This document shows, in pieces, positions 22,801 through 35,369 of a stretch of 64,000 bases of DNA. The first letter of the stretch is position 1. Every line of letters starts with the position of its first letter. The notes under the pieces are model-generated. The model did not search any database. It was not told the DNA's origin and saw nothing but the letters and a program-made list of their open reading frames with translations. The translations under genes were made by a program, and so were the position numbers. This stretch comes from Viscum album. Taxonomy: Eukaryota > Streptophyta > Magnoliopsida > Santalales > Viscaceae. The stretch is from assembly GCA_963277665.1 (NCBI GenBank), contig OY728147.1, positions 1,263,927,424 to 1,263,991,423 of the forward strand, in the 5' to 3' direction.

Positions 22801-25800
22801 GTAATAAAAATATACTCAGTTGTATTAAAAGTGAGGCTTCATATCAATAAAACTCAACCATAGGGTAATTTTTTCTCTCCTCACCCAACTAAGAGACTGT
22901 ATTGGTCTCAACAACATCTAGCAAAAAACCTATTTAGATATGAAAACATGGATGATAATTACCATTAACTACAAGTGAGATAAATCCAAAATGTTAATTG
23001 TTACAAGATAATTGGTTTTAATATCCTATCTTATCCCCTGAAAAGAGAATAAATCCATGAGTACATCATAAATTATGTGAAATAAGAGATTGTTAATAGA
23101 AAAATGGGTTCTCCTCTTGAATAGAGACCAAAGAATCATCATGCTTAGAATCACATAGTAGGGACATTGTTTCATAGTCAATGCATGTGATGTGTCTTAA
23201 TTATGAAAAAAATAACTAATTTGAAACCATAAGACAACATGAGTCATGATCAATATAGAATTGAAGAGTAGATATATGGTGATTCATATAACACAGAAGC
23301 ACGCAGTAGGAATAGGTGAGTATTAGTCAATTCTATATGATATCTAAAAGATGTTATCATAGAAAGGGAAGTCACTCATCTAATATGATAAATTATTGGA
23401 CTAATAAAGATTAAAAATGTATGAAAATATAGAATGGATAACACAGAGAGAATTAAAATCACACTATACAAAGAGTGTTTTGGTAAAAAGTAAATCTCAA
23501 AATCTGAGATCTCAATCACAAATTGGAAGAAAAATGTGGGTATGATTATTTTAGACAACAATATAAAAACACAGGATTCAGAAAATCATCTTAAAAATTT
23601 GAGGAAGTCATGCTATGATAGACCACTCAACATTCCTTCTAAACATAGTATTTTTTCCATTTCATTATGATTCCAATAAGATGTGTACCCTGGATGGGAG
23701 GTGAGCCTTTGATGTACAATGAAATCACTATAGGGTGTATTTTTGGGAATGAAATATTGTGAGAGAATTAAATTAAAGAAGAATAATATTATTGAAATGA
23801 AATATAAATTATGTTTTAATAGTGTTTTAAAAGATGGGGCTACACTTCCATGATTTGATCATATTGTATGGGAATATTAGGAAATGTAAAAGAAAAACTC
23901 ACCTCCAATGTGTAGTGTTATCTCAATGTCATGTGAATTAATGAAACCTAATGGGAGGTCCTCTAAATCCTAAACAATTTAAAGGGTTAAGAGTGACATT
24001 AAAAGAATCTATACTTGATATTAGAGGTCTTGAAATCACTATGTAGAAAATGTTATTGGAATATATCCACAATTATTTCTCAGGGAATGGTGTAATATGG
24101 GATTGAAACCGAAGGATGGTTTTCTACTATGAAATGGATATAAATGCCATATTATAGGTTATTCTTCAGATAGAGATATAAAAAATATTCATTTCAATTT
24201 ATTATTATTATGAGAAAAATAAATATCATATTTCATCCTCTGGCTTAGATATTGAACAACTAGTTTATCATCAAATGATGTGAATGAAATGTGTTGTTGT
24301 TTAGGGTCATATTGTTCAGACACTATTCCATGTAGTTTGGGGTTTTGTTTTGAGTACCTAATATGAAAAATTTACTATAATTATTAACATATGGTTGATA
24401 CATTTATGTTAGTGAACCAATAAAATGAATTTGGTCTTCCTGCTATAGGTATTGAGGTAATGGTCCTTGTGTGTGAGATTTTTGGAAAACCTCATGATAA
24501 TTCAATGGGTCTAACAAATTTAATTTTTGTGATTGTATCTTTTGATTTGGCCAAATATAAGAGACTCAATAATCAATTTATATCCCATTGATAAAAAAAA
24601 TAAAAAACCAATTTATAAATTAGTATTTTCCTATAGATATTTGACTCTCCTATGTGAATAAGGTGGATTAAAAAAGGTACCTCTATATGAATTGTCATAG
24701 AATATGGTCTTGATATAAGTGAACCCTAAATTTAGACACATGGATTAAAGGGGTATGATTTCGTTGATATTAAAATGTTGAAGACTCAATGTATTAATAA
24801 TATTCCATTGAATCGAAATTCCAATAATAATTTTTTCTTTAGGTTGGAATGCTTGGGAACCATTACTGAATGATATTCATGTCCCTTATAGTGAGGATTG
24901 AAATAGAACATAGTTTAACTCCATTTGATTTGAACATTTTCAGTGGAGAATAAATCATATGGTGGGAATTATTACTATATTGATTAACATCCTATGTAAA
25001 GGAAGTAATATTTGTAGTAAAATATCATGTATCTACGATATTGGTCTTTACAGTTTATAGTGTTTCAATTTAGTCTTTTGAGATAATTTAATGGTTATTT
25101 AATGTAAATTTTTATCAACAATCCATTGGTTATGTACTTTGTAAATCATGTAGTCATTGATGGTTTAAATATAATTTGTGGATCATTATATCTTTTTTTC
25201 AACTTTCCACTAGTCATAAATGTATGGGCTATGTGATGGATGTTAAACCTAAAAGGGTAGAAGTATCATTGTTCAATATATCAGGGTGTAAAGGTTCCCC
25301 TATTTATAATTCTATGGCATGTTATGATATTATTAGAGAATATTTTAATTTTTTCAATTTAAATTTTCTTATTCTGATCCAGCAACATCGGTAGGATATT
25401 AGAATGTTGTTTTTAAAAGGAATAAATTTCATCTCCACCTACTATAGTGGTATATATGGTGAGACAAAATGTAGTAATTGTAACAAATCATTTTTTTTCT
25501 TGATTGATCATAATTTAGATGTTCTATTAATGATATTTTATGAGGGATCCAAACATAATGGATGATATGGGATTAAACAATCTCTATAATAGACATAGTA
25601 TTAACCACATTGATGGGGATGGATTCGTTCCTCTTAAAAAAATCAATGGACAGAAGCATATGCCATAACCTCCTGGATTCCACTGGAGGGTTGAGAAATT
25701 CAATATCATGACACCATAGAGAAATTTGAAAGGTCTACATAATGTTGTGAGGAATCATTATAGGCTGATCCCTGATGTTGTCATAAACCTATCATGTGTG

Positions 25801-26641
25801 AAGGTTCATGGATAATTCCATGTATTCAAAGATCTTATAAGAAGAAATATCCCAATAATCATGTATTATGTGAGAAAATCAATCAAGATTGATGGGTTGT
25901 ACACATCCTAGTGGAAACCTCCTCTAACACATGAGTAATATCCTTCCATTAAATACAAAGGATGAGGATCTAGTGAAATAATTTTCGTTAGAGGATGTCA
26001 TTTAGGTTAGGGATGTCACATAGTATGAAATTATTTTCGCAATAATGAATAAAATCATGCCTGGATTAGGATGATAAAAATGATACCCAATGGAGGCTCT
26101 AAATGAGGTGTGTCATCAAATAATAGGTCTCATTTTTCATGGGGATATTTGAGGTTCCTTCCTAAGAATATATTAGGTTAAGGTGATTCAATTCTTATCC
26201 ATATTCATCATTAGTTATAGGATTAATCATTGCTGAATGATCTATACATATTACTAGGTCATCTTAATTATTATTCGTAGGGGACACAACCATGTACTTG
26301 ATGAAGGAAACTTAATTTTTTTTCGATCATTGTATGTGGGATCCATTTGTCTTATATTAAATTATTCCATCCACTGTTCTATATATACATGTAAGGGGAT
26401 TAGATTTTAAATTATAGTAGTGTGGTCATAGTTCAACTACATGATGAAGAGCTTAGTATCAGCATTCTTATGTAACCATGGATGTTAGATCTCGAGATAC
26501 AAATAAGTATTTGTTATGATTTATTTGTAAATATCTCAATTATTTGGATATTTATAAAATGTATAATGAATATTTTTTTAGGGACATTGAGGGAGTTAAA
26601 ATTAATACACAAATTCTAACAATGTTGACCATTGAATTATT
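19814..26641. other. Unassigned AT-rich region without coding potential
   Basis: 6.8 kb with only chance ORFs (the longest about 72 codons, for example 25176-25394), no LTR ends, TIRs, tandem arrays or RNA-gene boxes that I can recognise. It may be an old decayed retroelement interior, but I found no protein signature on either strand. Confidence 0.5.
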
Positions 26642-26679
26642 CAACACTACAACAAAAATGGGAAAGGGAAGCACAACCT

Positions 26680-26935
26680 ATTATCAGCACTAAGAAAAAA
26701 TAACTAATAAAGGTAACTATTTATTAGTGCTATTTAAAAGCACTGATAAAGGCTATCTGTATAATCTCTTTTAAATTGTTGATAATGATTTTTCTTTATC
26801 AGCCCTTTTCGAGTGCTGATAAAGTGACACTTTATAAGAACTAAATTTTTTGCAATGATAATGGGTCACATTATCAGCGCTTTTGTAGTGCTGATAAAAG
26901 GGAATATTTATCATTGCTATAAATGTGGTGATAAA
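26680..26935 (+). repeat. 5' subterminal repeats of E1
   Basis: Repeated and inverted TTATCAGCGCT / AGTGCTGATAAAG variants at 10-40 bp spacing. In CACTA elements such subterminal repeats bind the TNPA-type protein. Confidence 0.75.
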
Positions 26936-26999
26936 AACATAGTCCCATTTTATAAAATAGGGTGCACAGTACCCTCTTTTTATCACTCCCTTAACCTCT

Positions 27000-27350
27000 C
27001 ATGGGACTGTAACCCTACGATACCTCCCTCCGCCTGATCTTCTCGTTGTTGGCCGCTACTCTGCCACCGCTGCGACTTCGCCACCACTGCCACTCCAGTG
27101 CGGCTTCCCTACTCTACCGCCGCCATCCCTTGTCCACCACCACTACCCTACTCCGCCACCTCTTCCCTAGTCTGCTGTTGGTATCCCTGCTCTTTATCCT
27201 CCCATTCGAACCCCTTCTGTGGAACCTCCTCCCCGAGAAACCTACTCATCATCCTCCCCACTAGACCTTACTCCCCGCGAACCCTGCTTCTAGTGTTTGA
27301 GATTCCTTTCGACAAGGGTAGATTCTCGGCTTCCCATCATTGATCTCTGG
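27000..27350 (+). other. GC-rich leader of E1
   Basis: A Pro/Leu/His-coding GC-rich island in AT-rich surroundings. It contains small overlapping ORFs (27046-27264, 27098-27343) without domain support. The related stretch in E2 (about 34450-34640), with the shared 'CGAACCCCTTC.GTGGA.CCTCCTCC', has no matching ORF, so it is better read as promoter-proximal leader than as protein. Confidence 0.5.
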
Positions 27351-28516
27351 TAATTTCTTCAATCATCATCATCCATTTCATTTAGATCTTATACTAATAT
27401 TCAGTATGGTGTAGTTTTATTTAGTCGTATTGTTATGTTTTAGTTGTTAAAATTTTTGGATGTGGTGAGTTTCGTTTGAGAGTCTAGGGATGATTATGTC
27501 CTGAGCTATTGACATCATCCCTTTGTTAACCAATACCCTCTTTCAATTGATACTAAATGATTCTGTTGAACTATTTTCAATGGAATTATTTATCTCTCTT
27601 TACCTTCAAATTCCAGTGAAAATATGAATTTTATTGAGTTGGTTAGTGTGTTTGTCCAAATTCTATGATTCATAAAAAAAGAGGATTCATATTTCTATTT
27701 TACCAAAATTTATGGGAGTTTTTAGAATCTAATGGTCATTATTTTGGGAAATAATTTATTTTTTGTAGGTATTATTATTATGTATGGTATTAACAATTAG
27801 TTAGAGGAGGATTGATTGGATTTTTGTGTTTTGGATAGGGATGGTCTATGTGGACCTTCTCTCTCTTGTGTGTGTTTTTTAACACTAAGGGATTGTTGTT
27901 AATCCCTTTCTATGGGAATGTAATTTTTTATAGAATGGATGTAAGGTGTGTCTGTGGATATTAGTTACAAATTTGGGGAAGTCTAGGGAGGGTTGTTGTA
28001 TATCCATTAGATGTTCATGATATAATTTAGGTTCACTAACCAAAATTTTCTATTTCTTAGTCTAATTTTTGTAACTAATCCTATGATATTCCATAGTAAT
28101 TTTGGATAAAACTATGTTATTTTTCTCCCCTGTGAACCCATTTTTGTTTTGAAATGTATCTACAATATTAGTTTTCTCATCAAAATTGTATCCTTTTTTA
28201 ATTTTATTTGAGTTTGGTGACTAGTTTGTGACTGTTTAATGTGATTATTTTATTATGAATTAGGTGGATGGTAGGAGTGGTTAAAAGGATGTTTAATGTT
28301 TTGCTGCAAGGGTGGTGGGTTCTAAAACTCTTGGTATTGGGGATAGAAAGTGTGCTGATTTTGATGGGGAGGGGGGTATATCCTGGTTCTGTTGATTTCA
28401 CAATCTTTATTGGAAATGGGTAGGATATATTAATATATATTTTTATTAGTGGTTCTCTTCTACTATATTGGGAAGTATTTTTTGTGTATTTAAATTATAA
28501 ACAATAATATTTCAGA

Positions 28517-31500
28517 TTCAAATAGGATGGAAATGAATAAAGATTGGTGGATGTTAATCATTTGGGAATAGAGTTTGAGAATGGAGTGAATGTGTTCATC
28601 TTGTTTGCAATGGTTCATGCAAAGGATCCTTCTCAAATCCTATTTTCATGTTTTTGTTTTTGTTATTCATGAATAATTACTCCTCGGGAGTTGGAAAAAC
28701 ATTTGATTTGTCACGGAATAGATCAGAGATATAAGTGTTAGGATTAATCACGGAGAAAAACAGAGTTTAGCTACTGGCTTGGATAAAACTGCATTTTATG
28801 GATCATCAATGATTTAAAATATGGATAATGAATAACACCATATGGAGAATGTGATTACAGAGATCAATGATTATGAATATCGTATTGAGGATTTGACAAA
28901 GACAGTTGAAGATGAACACTGTGATTGGACAAAATTGTTTTAGAAGTTAATGAGTTGCGCAAAGATGCCATTGTATGCTGGTTGTAATAAATATACATCA
29001 TTGTCAGTTGAACAAAATTTGTTTAAATTGAATGTAGGAAATATATGGAGTGGGGTTAGTTTTACAGAATGACTTTTTATCTTGAATGTCATGCTCCGAG
29101 AAGATAATGTGCCCCCAAGACGGACATATGAAGCTAAACGAATGCAACTATTGAAGGGTATGATTTCAGAAAGAATACATGCTTGCCGGAAAGACTCTAT
29201 ATTGTTTCTCAAGGAGAAGAAATCTCATACCAAATTCCCAAAGTGTGGTGCTTCCCATTACAAGAAAGATTAATCCAGTCCAACAAAAGTTATAAGGTAT
29301 ATTCCAATCATTCCATGGTTTTGGAATCTATATGAAAGTGATGAAACTGCAAGGCAGTTTTCGTGTAATGCAGAGAAAAGAAATAATTATGGGAAATTAC
29401 ATCACCAGACCAACTCTCCTCAATAGAATAGAATTGATCATTGGTATCATGAATTTGGAAATGAGTTGAGAAACCTACGTCTTGAGTTATCTACAGATGG
29501 AGTATATCCTTTTGGGTTTCAAACCAAAAATCATTGTACATGGCCTATTATGTTGGTAAATTATATCTTGCAACCCTAGTTATTCATGAAACTGAAATCC
29601 ATCATGTTTCTATGCTTATATCCGGACCAAAATAACCTAGTAAAGATATTGATGTTTATTTGGATCCTTCTATCAAAGATTTGAAGTAATTGTGGTATTC
29701 AAGTGTTATGTTGTATGATTCTTATAAAATTGAATACTTCACGTTGAGAGTGATGTTGTATGGGATGATTAATGTTTTCCCAGTTTATAAAAATTTGCTA
29801 TGCTGTAGCATTAAATGAACTCAAGGGTGTCCCATGTTAAAAGAAGATACAAAATCAATTAGTTGAATCATTCGTTGAAATATTTGTTTCTAGGACATTG
29901 TAGATTTCTACCTCATCATCATAAGTAGTGATCTTGGATGACATCATTAAATCGAAGTTTAGAACAATGCACAAAACCATCTCAACTAACAGGTTATCTA
30001 CTTTTTGTGAAAGAAAAATATGCAAACACATTTTTTGGTAAACAATTTTCAAAAAGATGTATGAAAATCAGTTGGAAAAAGGGATACTTTTTTGGAATTA
30101 CCACACTGAAATTGTCTATACGTCAGACATTTTCATGATGTTATGCATGTGGAAAAAAATGTATGTCACATTATTATCAGAACGTTCCTAAATTAACTTA
30201 GAAAAATAAAGGATCGAATTAAAGAAAGGATGGACATATTTGACATGAGAATACGAGAAGAGTTGGCTCCCATGAAGGGTGAAAATAAAATGTTTCTTCC
30301 TCAAGCTTCTTACACTCTATCCAAGGAGTATTGATATCAATTTTACAACTAATTCAATGATGTAATGGTTCTAGAGTGGTATTCATCATATATCAAGAAC
30401 ATTGTGTCAATGGAATATTTGATTTGAAAAGGTTTGAAATAACATGACTACCATGTTTTGATGAATGATTTAATTCCTATATCATTATGATGGATTTTTC
30501 CAAAGATTGTTCATCATACGTTAACTAAACATTGATTTTTTAAAATGTTATATGAAACAGTGTTTTAGACCTGGAGAAATTTCCAGCTATGGAAAGTGAA
30601 ATTGTCATCATATTATGTGAATTAGAAATGTTCTTCCTACCTTAATTATATGATATGATGGTTCATTTGAAGGTTCACATGGTGAGGGAAATTTGTCTTT
30701 GTGGTCCTGTGCACTATATATGGATGTACCCCATAGAACGATATATAAAGATATTGAAGGGGTATGTCAAAAATCGAAGTTAGTTAGAGGGTTATATTGT
30801 GGATTGATATATTATTGAGCAAGCCATTGATTTATATACTGAATAATTGTCTGATCGGGAAAAAATTTGTCTCCCAAAATCTTGTCACACTGGATGCATT
30901 AAGGGTGAGGGAAGTTCTGGAAGAGATGTTGTGACAATATATATTACAGATCGGGAGCATCCCACCTTTATGTTTTTCATAACAGTTGGGAGGTTTCTCC
31001 ATATATTGAAACCCACAATGAAATTCTTAGGAAGTTGAATCCATCAAGAGCTGAAAAATGTATATCAAATACACATAATCACCAGTTTAAAGGATTGTTT
31101 CAGCACCATATTTTTTAGGAGTTAGCTAAAAATCCAAATTCAAATTCAGAATGACATAGATGGCTAGCCGCTAGACCAAGTGGGTATATATGCTCTCACT
31201 ATGGTTATATAATTAATGGTTATATATTCTATAATGTTGAACATGATAAATATAGTACCATGAAAAATAGTGGAGTTATAATTGTGGTTGAAGCGATGCA
31301 TGTTTTTGGTAGTAAGTACAGAAATCCAATTTTTGCAAATATTTCATACATTGGCATTATCAAAAACAAAATGGGAGTTGGATTATACGATATTCCAAAT
31401 GCCATTTTTCAATGAAAATATGTTGATAACAAAAGTGGTGTTAAAATATATTAATTAGGATTTTTTAAAGTTGATTATAGTAAAGAAGGGTACAATGATG

Positions 31501-31563
31501 AACTTTTTATAATGGCATCACAACCAGTACCGGTATTTTATGTTCAAAATCCTGAAAACTAAA
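28517..31563 (+). pseudogene. Degenerate CACTA transposase of E1 (Transposase_21 family)
   Basis: The copy is collinear with the transposase of E2 but more decayed, with frameshifts and stops throughout. Recognisable parts are a Transpos_assoc-like start near 28527 (M-N-K-D-W), the 'AKRMQLLKGMIS..IHACRKDSILFLKEKK...FPKCGASHYKKD' area (29080-29270), a DUF4218-like stretch (about 30640-31020, 'GEGSSGRDV') and a DUF4216-like end (about 31400-31563, 'FIMASQPV.VFYV'). The intact family protein cuts CACTA ends in the nucleus. This copy cannot encode it. Confidence 0.75.
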
Positions 31564-31876
31564 AGTAGTCGATTGTTTTGTTATCATCCTAAACTACTGA
31601 AGTTTACAATGAAGTTTCAGGTGAGGATGATCATTTCATTGGTTCATTGCAATCATTTTTCTATAGTCCCAATATAGATGATGTTTGTAAGATAGAGTAG
31701 ACCACCATGAAGGGATCTGGATAATCGATAGAGGTTTCAAATCCCTCCAGCCTTTCAAAAAAACAATGATTGTTCAATAAAATGGTTATATTTTTTTGTA
31801 ATATAGATCTTTTTGTTTCATGTTATTATCTAATCATTACTGAATTTTGTAATCTAAATTTACTGTTCAACTACTT

Positions 31877-32089
31877 TTGCAGATAATGACTTTTGCACAT
31901 TCTGGTGCTTCTAACCTCGAGGCTGAACAATTCTCTCAAGCTGCTACTACTGCTACTCATTACAGTGCAGAGAAACAAAAAGTTTCAGAACCTGTTAGTG
32001 TTCCTAGTTTTGAGGTCAAACTACCATCAACACATTCCACATATTCAATGGATGATATATATTTGTTCCTAAACGAGTGGGCCACATAA
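31877..32089 (+). pseudogene. Remnant of the second CACTA gene (Transposase_24/TNPA-like) in E1
   Basis: A 70-codon ORF begins right after a TTTTGCAG acceptor-like site and matches the N-terminus of the E2 ORF2 ('MTFAHSGASNLEAEQFSQA..'). After about residue 60 it joins sequence that corresponds to E2 near 43260, so roughly 1.7 kb of the E2-type gene is missing by internal deletion. The core domain is absent. Confidence 0.65.
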
Positions 32090-32369
32090 CTGATGGAAGA
32101 TTGTACACAAATAGCATGATGATCTGACTTTGGGACATGTACAATTGGAAACCATTTTTGAGAGAGGATAATGAGATCAACAGATGAATCATTGTTTTAT
32201 GTAGATATTTTTAGGAAAATTTTAAATGTTATAAAATAAAAAATCTTTCCTCTAATAAATCATTGGTCCATTATAATAGATTAAATGCACCAGCATAATG
32301 CATGAATAATGAACCACTTTTCTTTGGGATTTTGAAAAGAAAAATCAGTAAATTATCCAAAAACCATCA

Positions 32370-33991
32370 TATCTGACCAAACACATTTATATTGTATTGA
32401 TACATTTGGAAAAAGATCCATGTGTCATGTGTGATGTGGACTAGTAAACCCTACCTAAATCTAAGGCACGGTGTGGCCGATATCGCTCAATGTGTCTCTA
32501 TTTTGTTTAAATTGGACAGAATGTTAAGTGAAAACAATTAATGATGTACGAAAAACAAACCAAACATATTTGGATTGTGTGGATACATTAGGAGAACAAT
32601 CCATGGGTCATCTGTAATGTGTATGATTCAACCCTGTCTGAATTTGAGGCACGGTGTGGCCGGTATCACTCAAAGTGTCTCTCTTTTTTTTAAAATGGAC
32701 AAGATTTTAAGTAAAAAAAACTGGCTTACAAATTTCTGACCTAACACATTCGGATTGTGTTGATATATTAGCAGAACAATACATGGGTCATGTGTGATGT
32801 GTATGATTCAAACCCTCCTCAATCGGAGGCACAATGTGTCTGGTATCACTGAAAGTGTCTCTCTATTGTTTAAAATTGATAGAATTATAAGTGAAAACAA
32901 AAACCAACATAGATAAATCCAACCAAACACATTTTTATTTTGTTGATACTATAGAATAATGATCCATGAGTCATGTGTGATGCATAAAAGTCAACCACTC
33001 CTCAATATGATGCACTATGTGGTTGATATCACTCAAAGTGACTCTCGTTTGTTTAAAATGGACAATATTTTAAGTGAAAGCAACAAATGACATAATAAAC
33101 CTACCAAAAACATTATAAAGGTTTTCATACTTTAGGATAATGATACATGGGTCATGTGTTATTTTTATGAGTCATCGTTGCCTCAATCTGAGGCATGGTG
33201 TGGCTGATATCACTCAAAGTGTCTCTCTTTTGTTTAAAATGGACAGAATTTTATGTGAAAACAACAACTAACATATGTAAATATTACCAAATGATTTCAG
33301 ATTGTGTTTATACATTAGAAGAAAAATACATGGGTTATGTGTGACGTGTATGAGTCAACCTTTCCTCAATCCAAGACACAGTGTGGATGGTATCTCTCAA
33401 AGTGTCCCTCTTTTGTTCAAAATGGGTAGACTTTTAAGTGAAAACAATAACTAACGTACGGATATCTGATAAGATGCATTAGGATTGTGTTTATACATTA
33501 GGAGAATGATTAATGGGTCATTTTTGATGTGTAAAAGTCAACCCAACCTCAATCCAAGGCACGGTGTGGCTGGTATCACTCAATGTGTCTCTCTTTTGTT
33601 TAAAATGGATATAATTTTAAGTGAAAACTACAACTGACGTACTGAAAACGTACCAAACACATTCATATTGTGTTGATATATTATGAGAATGATCCATGTG
33701 TGATGCGTGATGTGTACGTGTCAAACTCGACTCAATATCTGTCATGGTGTGGCTGGGATCACTCAATGTGTCTCTATTTTGTTTCAAATAGACAGGATTT
33801 TAAGTGAACACAACAACTAATGTACGTAAAAATGATCAAATTCATTCAGATTGTGTTGATACTTTAGGAGAACGATCCATGGGTCATTTGGAATGTGTAT
33901 GAGTCTACCCCGACTTAATATGAGGCACGGTGTGGCCGGTATCACTCAAAGTGACACTTTATTGGTTTAAAATGGATAGAATTTTATGTAA
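32370..33991 (+). repeat. 182-bp tandem array of E1 (part before E2)
   Basis: About nine diverged units at roughly 182-bp period. Markers recur at about 32510, 32693, 32874, 33055, 33237, 33421, 33604, 33788 and 33969 ('AAAATGGACAGAATTTTAAG'). Each unit also has GATCCATGGGTCAT, AGGCACGGTGTGGC and GGTATCACTCAAAGTGTCTC. The array is cut by E2 and resumes at 46943. Confidence 0.9.
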
Positions 33992-34029
33992 AAACACTAC
34001 TACAAAAACAGGCAAGGGAAGCACCACCT

Positions 34030-34400
34030 TATATCAGCACTAAGAAAAAAATGTTGATAAAGAAACCCTATATCACCCCTAAATTTTTAGCATTGATACT
34101 GGGAATCATTATCCGCACTTTTCTAGGGGTGATAAAGATGCCATGTATCAGCGCTTTTCTAGCGCTGATAAAGAAGCCCAATATGAGCGCTAGAAAAGCG
34201 CTGATAAATATTCCCATTATCAGTGATAAAATTTTAGCACTGATACACGGTGACCTTTATCATCACTAAAAAAGCGCGGATAAAGTGACCCTTTATCAGT
34301 GCTAGAAAAGAGATAATTAAGAAGGCTTGTATCAGCGCTAAAATGATAGCTCTCATACAGAAAGGATTTATCAGCACTTTTTTAGCGCTGATAAAACCAT
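34030..34400 (+). repeat. 5' subterminal palindromes of E2
   Basis: A run of short hairpins with arms TATCAGCGCT / AGCGCTGATA and 5-8 nt loops, for example 34146-34170, followed by variants to 34396. The small ORFs across it (34051-34269, 34234-34506) are by-products of the repeat. Confidence 0.8.
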
Positions 34401-34439
34401 AGTCCCATATTTTATAAAATTGGTCACATAGTGTCATCA

Positions 34440-34700
34440 TTTTATCACGACCTAAAGCTCTCGCCGTATTGTAACAGTATGACTCCCCTCTGCCGCCCCC
34501 GATCATCGCGTTGCCAGACCTCCCCCGCTATCCCTTCTCCAAATCCTCCCCCTCGAACCCCTTCAGTGGACCCTCCTCCATGAAAACCCTAATTCTCCTC
34601 CTCTTTACTCGACCCTACTCCCCATGAACCCTACTCCTCCATTTCTCTTTGGTTGGAGGATCATCCTGTGCACCTCCTCCCGTGCACCTCCACCTATAGA
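34440..34700 (+). other. GC-rich leader of E2
   Basis: Homologous to 27000-27350 of E1. C-rich, no conserved ORF. From 34720 to about 35350 AT-rich sequence with repeated GTGTGAAATG-type motifs follows; I see nothing else in it. Confidence 0.5.
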
Positions 34701-35369
34701 AGTTTCAAATTTTGTTGTAAGTGATTCAATGCTTTTACATTATTAGATGATTTTCATATGATTTCTTAATTTCATGAATGTCATCTATGGATTGGTTTTT
34801 GGGTGAAAAATATGTTTTGGAATGGTTTTGAGATCCACTTGTGACAAAAAAAATTCTAAAGGAATGTTTTTATGTTCCATGTTATCTTTGTTGAGGTGTT
34901 TTTTAAATATATTTTATGTTTTCTGTGAAATGTGTGAAATGATTTTTCAATGAGAATTAATTGTTTGAATGTGTTGAATGTGGATTTTATAAGAGAAATT
35001 CATTTTTGTTTTATGTTGTATTTTTTTGAACCTGATATGTGTCTTTGAATTGTGAATGTGATTTGAAACATGTTATAAAATAGATTTTATGTGAGTATGA
35101 ATTTGAAAGGTGATTTTTGCATGGAAATTGTTGGATTCCATATGTGTTCTTCTTGTTGTGTTTTCAAATATGTTTCATAAAATTTGAAAGAGGTTTGAAA
35201 TGTGTTTCTAAATGGTTTTACTGTGCATGTGAAATGAAAAGTGGATTTTTGTTTAAAATAGTTGTTTTGGTGTGAGATATCGATCATTGGATCCATGTGA
35301 AATTCTGAAAATGTGAAAGTGGTGATATCATTATGTGCTTATGATTCTTGGAATGTGTATGTGAAAGTG

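Noticed and set aside
27046..27343. Leu/Pro-rich small ORFs in the E1 leader
   Set aside because: The homologous stretch in E2 does not keep the frame, so there is no sign of protein selection.
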